Shown one piece after another: positions 8,921-16,929 of a stretch of DNA of 64,000 bases. The notes beneath the pieces were generated by a model, which was given only the letters and a program-made list of their open reading frames with translations, was not told the DNA's origin and made no database searches. Source of the DNA: Pseudomonadales bacterium (GTDB taxonomy: Bacteria; Pseudomonadota; Gammaproteobacteria; Pseudomonadales; Halieaceae); NCBI GenBank assembly GCA_024234735.1, contig JACKNV010000009.1, forward strand, positions 99,161-163,160, in the 5' to 3' direction. A program made the position numbers and the translations under genes. How positions within the stretch are numbered: the stretch's first letter is position 1; every line of letters begins with the position of its first letter.

Positions 8921-9358
8921 ATGCAGGATCTGCCCCATCACTACCATGTCAGCGCCAGCGCTGAAAACGAAGGTACCGTTACCCTGATCGCGGATAACCT
9001 GCCCCAGATCGTTACCGCCCCGCCGGCGGAATTTGGCGGCCCCGGCGACCAGTGGTCCCCCGAGACCCTGCTGGTAGGCGCCATTGCCGACTGTTTCATC
9101 CTGACCTTCCGGGCCATCGCCCGGGCCTCCAAGCTGGAATGGGTCAATCTGGAGTGCGCCGCGGAGGGCGTACTGGACCGGGTCGAGCGGGTTACCCGCT
9201 TTACCGAGGTGACTGTCAGGGCCACCCTCACCGTACCGGCCGATACCGATGTCGACAAGGCCACGCGGCTGCTGGAAAAGTCCGAGGAGGTCTGCCTGGT
9301 CACCCAGTCCATGACGGCCACGACCCATCTGGAGGCACAGGTCGTCACCCAGGGCTGA
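8921..9358 (+). CDS. OsmC/Ohr family protein
   Basis: A 145-residue OsmC-like protein. The two redox cysteines characteristic of the family are present in LLVGAIADCFILTF (about residue 60) and KSEEVCLVTQSM (about residue 125). Such proteins reduce organic hydroperoxides using thiol or lipoyl donors. The alternative, a catalytically different YhfA-like OsmC, cannot be excluded. It sits between imuA and imuB with no LexA box of its own. Confidence 0.85.
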   Translation: MQDLPHHYHVSASAENEGTVTLIADNLPQIVTAPPAEFGGPGDQWSPETLLVGAIADCFILTFRAIARASKLEWVNLECAAEGVLDRVERVTRFTEVTVRATLTVPADTDVDKATRLLEKSEEVCLVTQSMTATTHLEAQVVTQG

Positions 9359-9446
9359 TGAATGCGGCGCCCCGGACACCGGCCCGCGGCGCCTGCTTAT
9401 CCCGCCGCCGGGCGGACGATGACAAACCGATGCAGGGCATGACGCG

Positions 9447-9659
9447 ATGGATGCTTGGCTGAGCGACTACGGGGTCACCCTCGGCGTCGGGGCACTGATC
9501 CTCTTCATGATTTTCATTGTCTGGGACCTCGCCAGGCGCAGCAACGCCGGCAAGTTCGGCACCCTGATCCTCTATATCGGCCTGGCCATGGGCATCGTCG
9601 GCTTTCTGATGAAACTGGTCATCACCTACCTGTTGGAAAGTGCCGGAGTTGGCGGCTAG
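9447..9659 (+). CDS. DUF2788 small membrane protein
   Basis: A 70-residue protein with two hydrophobic helices (GVGALILFMIFIVWDLA and GTLILYIGLAMGIVGFLM) joined by RRSNAGKFG. The pattern and size fit DUF2788, a small gammaproteobacterial inner-membrane family of unknown function. Its stop overlaps the stop of the convergent downstream gene. Confidence 0.75.
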   Translation: MDAWLSDYGVTLGVGALILFMIFIVWDLARRSNAGKFGTLILYIGLAMGIVGFLMKLVITYLLESAGVGG

Positions 9660-9964
9660 TTGGCACCGGCCACCAGGCGCTGCTGCTCCTGGTACTTACG
9701 CAACTCATGGTTGTACTGCTCGGCGACCAGTTCCAGTTGGGCCAGGAAGGTACTGAACTGGCGGCTGTTCATGTAGCTGCACTCCAGATACTGCTCCCCC
9801 CGCCGCAAATACCTCTCTACCGCCTCCTGGGCCTGGTACATCTCCTCCTCGGTCGCCACCGCCGCATCCGGTATCACCGGCATCTGCCGCGGCTTGGTGA
9901 CAGGACAACCCGCCGCCACGTTCATGGCCAGGCACAGCGCAGGTACCGCAATCAAGGCTTTCAT
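9656..9964 (-). CDS. Exported hypothetical protein
   Basis: About 102 residues with a Sec-type signal peptide (MKALIAVPALCLAMNVAAG, possibly cleaved before or at the Cys that follows) and a mature part rich in Glu, Gln and Tyr that looks helical (EEEMYQAQEAVERYL and TFLAQLELVAEQYNHEL). I chose the ATG at 9964 because an AGGGA ribosome-binding site lies just upstream. I do not recognise a family; a periplasmic protein or lipoprotein is likely. Confidence 0.6.
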   Translation of the reverse strand: MKALIAVPALCLAMNVAAGCPVTKPRQMPVIPDAAVATEEEMYQAQEAVERYLRRGEQYLECSYMNSRQFSTFLAQLELVAEQYNHELRKYQEQQRLVAGAN

Positions 9965-9990
9965 TTCACATCCCTCCAATTGATACAAAA

Positions 9991-10019
9991 GGTAACATCA
10001 CCTTCGGCAAGGTGTTACC
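9991..10019. promoter_or_regulatory. Hairpin in the divergent region upstream of imuB
   Basis: GGTAACATCACCTT and AAGGTGTTACC form a stem with a small bulge around a CGGC loop, 27 bases upstream of the ATG of the leftward exported protein gene. The unit GTAACAT recurs twice near 10125-10139. The rest of the 9989-10291 gap is AT-rich (including TTTTTTGTTAAAAAAAC at about 10065) and then holds the imuB LexA site. The function is unknown; 5'-UTR structure or a regulator site are both possible. Confidence 0.5.
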
Positions 10020-10202
10020 ACTATCCTCCCGGAAGCCGCCAAAAACAAGCAGCACATAGGATTTTTTGTTAAAAAAACCATTATTTACCAAAGACGAGAC
10101 ACAGGCAGATAGCGCACCATCATGTAACATACAGTAACATTCCGGCGCCAGTATGAGGCATGCCGCGCTGCCGGCCGGCGCTGGACAGGCCCCGCGAAAA
10201 TA

Positions 10203-10232
10203 CCCGATACTGTATATATGCACAGTATCGGG
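10203..10232 (+). promoter_or_regulatory. imuB LexA box in an extended palindrome
   Basis: The core CTGTATATATGCACAG (10210-10225) fits CTGT-N8-ACAG. It lies within a perfect palindrome with 11-base arms, CCCGATACTGT and ACAGTATCGGG, around ATATATGC. A weak promoter, TGGACA at 10182 with GATACT 18 bases later, would be occluded by LexA. The imuB ATG is about 60 bases downstream. Confidence 0.87.
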
Positions 10233-10291
10233 TATTTCATAATGGGCGCGCTTTCCCCGCCCGAACCCGGCCGCCGGGCGGGGCAGCGGCA

Positions 10292-11719
10292 ATGAGCCTG
10301 TGGTTGTGCCTGCGCCTGCACCAGCTTCCCCTGCAATGCCTGGAGCGCCGGGAAGAGCAGGCGGTGGCGGTTATGGCGAAACAGCGCGTGCTGCGCCGCA
10401 ACGACTGTGCCGCCGCCTGCGGCATCCGCGAGGGCATGAGCACTGCCACGGTGCACGCCCTGGCCGGGGATGGCGCACTGCGCCTGCTGGAGCGGGATAC
10501 GGCAGCCGAGCGGCGTTGCCTGATGCAGTTGTGCTGCTGGGCATACAGCATCACACCGCAGCTGTTCACCTGGCGGGAAGACTGCCTGCAACTGGAGATC
10601 GGCGGCTGCCTGACCCTGTTTCGCGGGTTGGAACGCCTGTTGGCGGAAGTGACCGACGGCATCGGCCGTCGCGGCTACTCTGCGGTGTATGGCCTCGCCC
10701 CCACCCCCGGAGCCGCGTGGCTGCTGTCCTTTGCGCCAACCGGGACAGCACTTGACGCGACCGCGCCCCTGGAAGAGCGCCTCGCCCCCCTGCCGCTGGC
10801 ATTGCTGGATCGCTTCGCCGACGTGGTCGACTCGCTGCGGCGGGCGGGCCTGCATACCCTGGGAGACGTGCTGGCGCTGCCGGGCAGCGCCCTGAGCCGC
10901 CGCTGCGGCAGGGACTTCACCCTGTTCCTGCAGCAGGTGCTGGGGCAGCGGGAGGAGCGGCAGGCCTGTTACCAGCCTCCGGCGAGCTTCACTGATGCCT
11001 ACTGGTTCGGCTACGAGGTAAAGGCCAACGGCGAGTTGCTGCCGGCCGTGCAACTGCTGCTGCAGTCCCTGTGCACCTTCCTGCGCAACACCCAGCTGTA
11101 TACCAGCGAGATCCGCTGGCAATTGATCGGCCTGGACAGGACCGTGCGGGAAGTCAGCGTGCGCAGCACCAGCAGCCACAGCGACTGGCAGGCCTGGCAA
11201 CAGCTGACCGCCATACGCTTCGAGCGGCTGCAACTGGCGGGCGGGGTGGAGGGCCTGGCCCTGGAATGCCATGAGCTGAGGCCGGGGCAACAGGAAAGCG
11301 GCGACCTGTTCAACCCCGGCAGGCAGGGCGAGCCCCTGGGCAGCCTGCTGGATCGCCTGTGCAGCCGCCTCGGCCTGCAGGCCATCGAGCAGGTGAGCTG
11401 CCGGGACGAACACCTGCCGGAGCTGGCCGTACACACCTGCGCCGGCCAGGCGGGAGATAGCGCCACAGTGAACCAGCCCGACGCCCAGCGCCCCTTCTGG
11501 CTACTGCCCCGCCCCCAGGTATTGCGCCAGTCCCGCGAGCAGCTGTACTGGACGAGCGCCCTGACCCTGGTTTACGGGCCGGAGCGCATCGAGGACAACT
11601 GGTGGCAGGAGGCGGTCAGCCGGGACTACTACATCGCCAGGGATCGCCGCGGCCAGCACTACTGGGTATTTCGCGACCGCCTGGCGCGCCAGTGGTTCAT
11701 CCACGGCATCTTCGCCTGA
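10292..11719 (+). CDS. imuB: ImuB, catalytically inactive Y-family polymerase-like protein
   Basis: A 475-residue ImuB. The N-terminal LWLCLRLHQLPLQCLERR aligns with the Y-family palm, but the metal-binding Asp of active polymerases is absent, and the second acidic motif is replaced by LEIGGCLTLFRG. ImuB is the adaptor that binds the beta clamp and recruits ImuA and DnaE2. The C-terminal block YGPERIEDNWWQEAVSRDYY through WFIHGIFA is diagnostic. The ATG at 10292 is chosen because family N-termini start there. It has its own LexA box and is separated from dnaE2 by about 16 kb. Confidence 0.92.
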   Translation: MSLWLCLRLHQLPLQCLERREEQAVAVMAKQRVLRRNDCAAACGIREGMSTATVHALAGDGALRLLERDTAAERRCLMQLCCWAYSITPQLFTWREDCLQLEIGGCLTLFRGLERLLAEVTDGIGRRGYSAVYGLAPTPGAAWLLSFAPTGTALDATAPLEERLAPLPLALLDRFADVVDSLRRAGLHTLGDVLALPGSALSRRCGRDFTLFLQQVLGQREERQACYQPPASFTDAYWFGYEVKANGELLPAVQLLLQSLCTFLRNTQLYTSEIRWQLIGLDRTVREVSVRSTSSHSDWQAWQQLTAIRFERLQLAGGVEGLALECHELRPGQQESGDLFNPGRQGEPLGSLLDRLCSRLGLQAIEQVSCRDEHLPELAVHTCAGQAGDSATVNQPDAQRPFWLLPRPQVLRQSREQLYWTSALTLVYGPERIEDNWWQEAVSRDYYIARDRRGQHYWVFRDRLARQWFIHGIFA

Positions 11720-11726
11720 ACGGGCC

Positions 11727-12431
11727 TCAGTGAAAATAGCTGTCCCGCACCCGCTGTAGGTAGCTCACCAGGTTGTCGCGCGCCAGCCCCGCCTCCTTGA
11801 CCGGCGAGGCAACCGGCGTCAGCAGGATGTTGGCCAGCAACCCATAGGCCGCCGCGTCCACGGTGGTCGCCCTGTCCCCCATGAGGAACGGCTCGTCGCC
11901 CAGGAAATCCGCTACCGCCCCCAGGTCGCGGATGCCGATGGCGTGGATTTCGCGCTCACTGTGCACCCCGAGGCCGTGCCCCTCGATGCGCCTGCCTATG
12001 CCCCGGCGGATGGCGGGCCCCGCCAGGCGCCGCACCGGCAGGGGCATTCCGCCGAGCACGATGTCCCGGAAAAACTGCCAGTTGGCATCGACCATCCAGC
12101 GGTCATACACCATGACCCAGTAGAGGTTCTCCTCCAGCAGGCGCTGCAGCGCCAGGGCCACGGCCCGCTGCCCGGCGGACAGGCCGGCATTGCCATCGAC
12201 ACCGAACTCGCCCTCGAGATAGTCGATGGCAAGGGTGGAATCGCCGATACGCCGGCCGCTGTGCTCGATATAGGGCAGCTTTTTCTTGGGGGCGCCGAAC
12301 GGCACCTTGTCGATGACCGCGGTGAAGGGCAGCCCGACGATTCTCAGGTAGGTGTCCAGTTTGAGACAGAAGGGGCTGACCGAGGGCAGCCCCCAGGCAC
12401 TGGGCAGGTGGTGAACGATCAGCTCCGACAC
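11727..12431 (-). CDS. Glutathione S-transferase family protein
   Basis: About 234 residues. The N-terminal thioredoxin-like part (HHLPSAWGLPSVSPFCLKLDTYL, then IDKVPFGAPKKKLPYIEHSG and IGDSTLAIDYLE) resembles metaxin/Tom37-like and Fax-type GSTs. The C-terminal part is helical, with the GDRATTVDAAAYGLLANIL N-cap region. I chose the GTG at 12431: it follows GGAGGAGATATC, a strong ribosome-binding site, and overlaps the end of the upstream phosphatase-like gene. The substrate is unknown. Confidence 0.82.
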   Translation of the reverse strand: MSELIVHHLPSAWGLPSVSPFCLKLDTYLRIVGLPFTAVIDKVPFGAPKKKLPYIEHSGRRIGDSTLAIDYLEGEFGVDGNAGLSAGQRAVALALQRLLEENLYWVMVYDRWMVDANWQFFRDIVLGGMPLPVRRLAGPAIRRGIGRRIEGHGLGVHSEREIHAIGIRDLGAVADFLGDEPFLMGDRATTVDAAAYGLLANILLTPVASPVKEAGLARDNLVSYLQRVRDSYFH

Positions 12432-12871
12432 GATATCTCCTCCAGCCACTGCGGCCAGGGCGGGTGTTCCTGCGGCTGCCAGATGGACAACATGAAGCGG
12501 TCCGCCTCCTGTGGCGACCAGATTCCCCGGTCGATGGCGTAGCGCGAGTAAAAGGCACTGACCCGCCAGTTGGCGGCGCAATGAATCAACACCTTGCGCT
12601 CTCCGACGGCCTCCATCAGCTCCAGGAAGCGCTCATAGTCGGCCACGGTGGGCGCGGCGAAGTCCACCGGCAGGTACAGGTATTCGATGCCCTGGCCTGC
12701 GACGATGTCGGCCTCTCCCGGCACCGCGTACTGGCTGGAATCGGGCATGAGGTTCAGCACCACCTCGACCCCCGCCGCCCCGAGTTGCGCCAGTTGCTCC
12801 GGCTCGACCCGCCCGGCAGTCGCGACGGTATCGCTCACCCGCCGATAGTTGTAGGCCTGCTCGACTCCCAT
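12419..12871 (-). CDS. Protein tyrosine phosphatase-like protein
   Basis: A 150-residue protein of the bacterial PTP-like (DUF442-related) group. The P-loop-like segment is VLIHCAANWRVSAF; it has Cys-X4-Arg instead of the classical Cys-X5-Arg, as in this subgroup. GVEVVLNLMPDSSQYAVPGE is the usual upstream segment. Catalytic activity is uncertain. It overlaps the GST gene by 13 bases, so the two are probably co-translated. Confidence 0.75.
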   Translation of the reverse strand: MGVEQAYNYRRVSDTVATAGRVEPEQLAQLGAAGVEVVLNLMPDSSQYAVPGEADIVAGQGIEYLYLPVDFAAPTVADYERFLELMEAVGERKVLIHCAANWRVSAFYSRYAIDRGIWSPQEADRFMLSIWQPQEHPPWPQWLEEISCRS

Positions 12872-12905
12872 ATCCTGCTCCCTCGCCCGCTGCTATGGGC
12901 GCCTG

Positions 12906-13457
12906 TCAGTCAGTATCCCCCAGAATACCCGTGTCCCGGCCATCTAGGCTGGTGACATTTTTCTCCTGCCAGTACTGCTCGATGCCCTCGCGGCCACGCG
13001 TCTCGGCCCACTTTTGCAGGGTGGGGCGCTCCCCCAGCAACTCATAGCGCGGCACGGCATAGCCGCAAGAGGTCAGCACCAGTTCCAGTTGCAGGCGAAA
13101 CACCTGCCGGGCGCCCACGTCCGGCGGGAACAGTGCGAGCATCGCGGCCCAGTCGCCATCGCGCGGGTGCAGGGCCGTGGCCCTGCCATACAGGCGCAGA
13201 ATCAACGGCTGCTTGCCGAACGAGCAGAACATGATGGTCATGCGCGGGTTGTCCCGCACATGGGCGGCACACTCGTTACCGCTGCCGGTGAGATTGAGCC
13301 AGGCCACCTCGGTGGGGCTGATGACCCTGAAGGTATCCATCCCCTTGGGCGATACGTTCACATGGCCCTCGGCCGCCGCCGTGCCGACAAAAAACATCTG
13401 CTGCTCGCCGATAAACTCAATGTGCCGGTCTGCCAGCGCCGCAAATCGTTCAGCCAT
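12906..13457 (-). CDS. Pyridoxamine 5'-phosphate oxidase family protein
   Basis: A 183-residue flavin split-barrel protein. Key segments are FIGEQQMFFVGTAAAEGHVNVSPKG, WLNLTGSGNECAAHVRDNPRMTIMF and the LRLYGRATAL strand. Members reduce or oxidise varied substrates with FMN or F420; the exact substrate cannot be read here. It overlaps the small lipoprotein gene upstream by 8 bases. Confidence 0.85.
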   Translation of the reverse strand: MAERFAALADRHIEFIGEQQMFFVGTAAAEGHVNVSPKGMDTFRVISPTEVAWLNLTGSGNECAAHVRDNPRMTIMFCSFGKQPLILRLYGRATALHPRDGDWAAMLALFPPDVGARQVFRLQLELVLTSCGYAVPRYELLGERPTLQKWAETRGREGIEQYWQEKNVTSLDGRDTGILGDTD

Positions 13458-13683
13458 CCTCGGGCTTCTCCTGTAACAGCTCCTGCCGCTCGCGTTCGTA
13501 CTCTTGGTAAGGCTCCGAATACTGTTTCATGCATTCCTCGTACTGGGTGCCGGGTAATTTCTGGCACTCCAGCTGCCGGTTCTGCTGAATGGCATCATAC
13601 ACCTGTTGGTTGCTGCAGGCTTGTAACAGCCACGCAGCCAGCAGGAGCAGCAGCCCACCGGTGCGGGCCTTCCCGCGGGACAT
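13450..13683 (-). CDS. Small lipoprotein, hypothetical
   Basis: A 77-residue protein with a clear lipoprotein signal: positive SRGKARTGG, a Leu-rich core and the lipobox LLQAC. The mature part is charged and helical (CQKLPGTQYEECMKQYSEPYQEYERERQELLQE) with several Tyr, Glu and Gln. Similar small lipoproteins occur in related bacteria without known function. The start overlaps nothing upstream, but the 3' end overlaps the PNPOx gene. Confidence 0.72.
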   Translation of the reverse strand: MSRGKARTGGLLLLLAAWLLQACSNQQVYDAIQQNRQLECQKLPGTQYEECMKQYSEPYQEYERERQELLQEKPEDG

Positions 13684-13802
13684 TATTCAGCCTCCCCGGC
13701 GCTGGCGGACGCGGCCGTAAATGGCGCGCTCCCGGTTATCGCGGCCGCGATCACCCAGCAGGGGTCCGGTCATACTGGAGCTCGCCCCCCCGCCAGGCCC
13801 GC

Positions 13803-14291
13803 TCAGGTGGCTTCGGCATTGCTGGTGAACAGGTACTTGGCGCCCGAAAACCCCTCATACAAGCGCCGATGTGCCGCCTCTGAGAAGGTATCGTCGCGCT
13901 CGACATACTGCGATATCCACTCGAGCAGCATAGGCAAATTGGCATCCTGCTCTGCCCTGGAGGCATATTTATGCGGCTCCCAGGGCCGGACCCTCGCATT
14001 CTGGATACAGGCCTGGATCGGCAGATTGAGAAAGTAAATTTCATTCGCCTGGTGTATGGCCAACTCCAGCAAATCGGCATAGCAGCCCTCGATCACCCAG
14101 CCCGGGTTTGCGGCGATGAACTTGCCGATCTGCTGCCAGGAGGATTGCACGGTCCGCCGGGTTGGCGGCGATGTGGGCTCCCATGCCAGCGTGTCCAGGT
14201 CCAGATGAGCCAACCGGTACCGGGCACTGAGCTTCTGGGCGAGGGTCGATTTGCCCGAGCCGGAGTTGCCGAACACCAGTATGCGTTTCAA
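13803..14291 (-). CDS. P-loop nucleotide kinase-like ATPase
   Basis: About 162 residues with Walker A at the N-terminus (ILVFGNSGSGKSTLAQKLS) followed by the LAHLDLDTLAWEP and WVIEGCYADLLE segments typical of adenylate kinase-like (FlaR/topology-modulation) ATPases. I chose the TTG at 14291, which overlaps the TGA of the upstream GNAT gene and puts the P-loop at the usual distance; longer ATG-initiated versions would add an unrelated Arg-rich N-terminus. Confidence 0.75.
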   Translation of the reverse strand: MKRILVFGNSGSGKSTLAQKLSARYRLAHLDLDTLAWEPTSPPTRRTVQSSWQQIGKFIAANPGWVIEGCYADLLELAIHQANEIYFLNLPIQACIQNARVRPWEPHKYASRAEQDANLPMLLEWISQYVERDDTFSEAAHRRLYEGFSGAKYLFTSNAEAT

Positions 14292-14827
14292 AGGCAAACT
14301 ACCCCTGTGCGCCCTTCGCGGCCCGCGGCGCCCGCAGGGCCGTTCAGCATTTTTTGCCAGTAACCCACATCCACCCACTTGCCCTGCTTCCAACCCACTT
14401 CAGCGAAATGCGCCACCTGGTCGAACCCCATGCGCTCGTGCAGGCGCACGCTGGCCTCATTGGGCAGCGCAATGCCCGCTATGGCGGCGTGCAAGCCCTG
14501 CTGCGCCAGGCGCGGCAACAGCGCCGAGTAGAGCGCCTTGCCGTGCCCCCTTCCCTGTTGGCCGGGCTCCAGGTAGACCGTGGTTTCCACGCTCTGGCGA
14601 TAAGCGCTGCGCACCTGCCAGCGGTTGGCGTAGGCATAGCCCACCACCCGCCCGCTATCCACACATACCAGCCAGGGATAGGAAACGGTACAGGCGAGCA
14701 CCCGCTGCGCCATCTCATCCACGGTGAGCGGCTGCTCCTCGAAACTGATGACCGTGTTCTCGATATAGTAATTGTAGATATCGCAGATGATCTGGCAATC
14801 GCCAGGCTCTACTGGGCGAACGTCCAT
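14288..14827 (-). CDS. GNAT acetyltransferase, phosphinothricin/methionine-sulfoximine type
   Basis: A 179-residue N-acetyltransferase resembling the Pat/Bar/MddA group: IYNYYIENTVISFEEQPLT near the N-terminus, then VGYAYANRWQVRSAYRQSVETTVYL and the acetyl-CoA loop QQGRGHGKALYSALL. HERMGFDQVAHFAEVGWKQ closes the fold. These enzymes acetylate methionine sulfoximine-like amino acids. The C-terminal 15 residues are Gly- and Arg-rich and atypical. Confidence 0.85.
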   Translation of the reverse strand: MDVRPVEPGDCQIICDIYNYYIENTVISFEEQPLTVDEMAQRVLACTVSYPWLVCVDSGRVVGYAYANRWQVRSAYRQSVETTVYLEPGQQGRGHGKALYSALLPRLAQQGLHAAIAGIALPNEASVRLHERMGFDQVAHFAEVGWKQGKWVDVGYWQKMLNGPAGAAGREGRTGVVCL

Positions 14828-14977
14828 GACCTGCCCTTGCCAATGACAGCGGATATGAGCATAAACGGCACCCTCCCGGTTGTCGCGCCACCGGGCTCAG
14901 TTACCGCCCGGGGCGCCGTATCTAGTGTTGCACCATCCATGCGCGCCGCCCCGGTGCGAGCGAAACCGTGCCGCCGA

Positions 14978-15250
14978 CTACGCGTTGTACAAGGTAAAAA
15001 TCCCTATGCCTATGAAGCCGATACCGGCGACATAGTGCAAATAGCGCTCATTGATATATTCTGCCAGCAGGCTGCCGGCCAGCACGCCTACTGCGGATGC
15101 CACCACCAGGGCGGCGGACGCGGCAAGAAACACCGTGTATTTGCTGACCTCCTTGTCCGCCGCGAACAGCATCGTGGCGAGTTGGGTTTTATCACCCAAC
15201 TCGGCAATGAATACCGAGACGAATATCGTCAAGAATATCTTCCAGTCCAT
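14978..15250 (-). CDS. TMEM165/GDT1 family protein, single-repeat form
   Basis: About 90 residues with one UPF0016 repeat carrying the signature FIAELGDKTQLATMLFA and two further hydrophobic helices. Family members are Mn2+/Ca2+ cation transporters, usually with two repeats; half-size versions may act as dimers. I chose the ATG that gives MDWKIFLTIFV at 15250; an upstream start at 15283 adds 11 residues. No partner half-gene is adjacent. Confidence 0.85.
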   Translation of the reverse strand: MDWKIFLTIFVSVFIAELGDKTQLATMLFAADKEVSKYTVFLAASAALVVASAVGVLAGSLLAEYINERYLHYVAGIGFIGIGIFTLYNA

Positions 15251-15333
15251 GTCCTGCCTTACTCCGCTACCAATAAGTACCACCCCGGCGGGAGGATACC
15301 ATTTTCTTTGCCCGAGGCCTGACGCCGGCGATT

Positions 15334-15624
15334 TCAGGTATCGTTCGAACCGAATACCCGCTGGATGTCAGCCCCGGTTATGCCGTGAATTTCCACTATC
15401 TTGTTTTGCGAGGCACCGCCCGCGACAATGCGCAGGGCGCTCTCATGAACAGCGAGCTCCTTACCAAGCAGTTTGAGCACCGCCGCGTTGGCGCGCCCCT
15501 TCTCCGGGGGGGCAGCCACCCGGATTTTGAGCGCATCACCGAGCCACCCGGCCACCCCCGGCCTGGAGGCACCGGGCACCACCTTGACCTTCAGCCTAAC
15601 AATATCCTGCATTGGCGTGGCCAC
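15334..15624 (-). CDS. DUF167/YggU family protein
   Basis: A 96-residue protein with the family core VKVVPGASRPGVAGWLGDALKIRV, the APPEKGRANAAVLKLLGKEL segment and VAGGASQNKIVEIHG. It is a conserved small protein without an established function, often near yggT. It marks the left end of the ordinary core chromosome before the AT-richer cassette-like block begins. Confidence 0.88.
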   Translation of the reverse strand: MATPMQDIVRLKVKVVPGASRPGVAGWLGDALKIRVAAPPEKGRANAAVLKLLGKELAVHESALRIVAGGASQNKIVEIHGITGADIQRVFGSNDT

Positions 15625-15743
15625 TCAATGGTAAAAAGACGCCCTCTGCCTGCTCCCCACAGGTTCCCGCCCTGCCGGGCCGGGACGACTTCCACGACTT
15701 GCCGCCGGACACCTGACGGAGCGACCGGTACGCCCTGCCGCGA

Positions 15744-16121
15744 TCACTTGCTCTTGTGGGCAACTTTATGAGCATTCTTTTCCCAGTTTCTGCCATCAAA
15801 TTCCAAGATGCGGATCGATTTGGGTTGGGTATCCAGGCAATTGACGTTTACATCGACACCGTCGGGATTTGAACGCGGCGTGTAAAACGGCTTTACTCCG
15901 CAGACTTTGCAGAAGGTGTGCCTGGCAACGCCGGTATTGAAGGTATAGGTGGACAGCGAATCTTCGCCGCTCAAGAGCGTGAAATTTCGAGCAGGCACAA
16001 TGAGGTGTAGAAACCCCGACTTTGAACAGATCGAACAATTGCAGCGATCGGCCTCGATGGCTTCGGGGGCCTCGACTTCAAAAACAACCGCCCCACAGTG
16101 GCAGCTTCCCTTATATATCAC
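15744..16121 (-). CDS. GFA/CENP-V family zinc protein
   Basis: About 125 residues with the GFA cysteine pattern: KGSCHCGAV, CNCSICSKSG and FCKVCGVKPFY, binding two zinc ions. The family includes glutathione-dependent formaldehyde-activating enzyme, but most members have no assigned substrate. I chose the GTG at 16121, with GGGAG just upstream; the longer ATG version would add a Pro-rich segment without family match. It sits at the left edge of the cassette-like block, with no clear attC beside it. Confidence 0.82.
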   Translation of the reverse strand: MIYKGSCHCGAVVFEVEAPEAIEADRCNCSICSKSGFLHLIVPARNFTLLSGEDSLSTYTFNTGVARHTFCKVCGVKPFYTPRSNPDGVDVNVNCLDTQPKSIRILEFDGRNWEKNAHKVAHKSK

Positions 16122-16253
16122 CGAACTCTCCCGTATATCGTGGCGCTTGCCACAGTGGGCAAGCGGCGGCGCGGCCGAAGGCCCGGGTTCTGCCTGCACG
16201 AAAGGCTCCGGAACGTGGCGCACCCACCGCAATACCTCACCACGCCTGATCGC

Positions 16254-16676
16254 TTACATCACGCTCCAGATAGCCAGAACAAAGGCAGCCATAAATGCTG
16301 GTATGACCAACCCACCTATTTTCATCGCGGTATCCGTGGATTTCATACCTTCCATGTCGGAAACCAGAGCAAATTTGCGGCGTTTGAAAACAGCATATAC
16401 GCAGACGATATTACAAATTATTGCCAACAGTGCGAAAATGATTTTGTACAGAAACAGGCCCGCCAGGTGGCTCTCATCAAGCATCATGGCCCCGGTAATG
16501 AACACCGCTGTGAAAGCTGGTATTTCAATCCATATATCCGTTTTGTAATGCATCCTGGCGGCTTTTATGTATGACGCATCATCCCTCATTCCATCAAACT
16601 CAATCGCAAATTCCGCGCCCACCACGCCAATCCAGATGCCGAGCGCGATCAGGTGTATAACCAGAATCAGACTCAT
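16254..16676 (-). CDS. Membrane protein, hypothetical
   Basis: About 140 residues with four predicted transmembrane helices: ILVIHLIALGIWIGVVGAEF, a middle segment around IEIPAFTAVFITGAMML, LFLYKIIFALLAIICNIVCVYAVF and LVIPAFMAAFVLAIWSVM. The ATG at 16676 starts directly before helix 1. I do not recognise the family. AT content is higher than in the core genes, consistent with acquired DNA. Confidence 0.65.
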   Translation of the reverse strand: MSLILVIHLIALGIWIGVVGAEFAIEFDGMRDDASYIKAARMHYKTDIWIEIPAFTAVFITGAMMLDESHLAGLFLYKIIFALLAIICNIVCVYAVFKRRKFALVSDMEGMKSTDTAMKIGGLVIPAFMAAFVLAIWSVM

Positions 16677-16779
16677 CGTATGCCACTCGAGCAAGCAACG
16701 CACCATGTAGCGTGACAGCCGGGACGGAGTGCACAAAGCAACCCCCGGCTACCTGATACTGCAACCTGTCTGCAATGCA

Positions 16780-16929
16780 CTACTGCACCCTCGTTAACAT
16801 TACTTGCCATGACTCGTTTTTCTCCATCGCTTCAGCCAACGCGTTTGAGCCGAACTCTTTGAGTTTTTCGATGACGCGCAACCGATCTTCGGCCGGGCGA
16901 TGCTGCAACCTCTTGTCATGTTCCAGCAT
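16780..16929 (-). CDS. Small ORF coupled to the CPBP gene
   Basis: A 49-residue hydrophilic, helix-prone peptide (MLEHDKRLQHRPAEDRLRVI, then EKLKEFGSNALAEAMEK). Its ATG lies inside the last codons of the CPBP gene, with GGGAG seven bases upstream, so translation could be coupled. No family is recognised. It could be a genuine small protein or chance. Confidence 0.4.
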   Translation of the reverse strand: MLEHDKRLQHRPAEDRLRVIEKLKEFGSNALAEAMEKNESWQVMLTRVQ

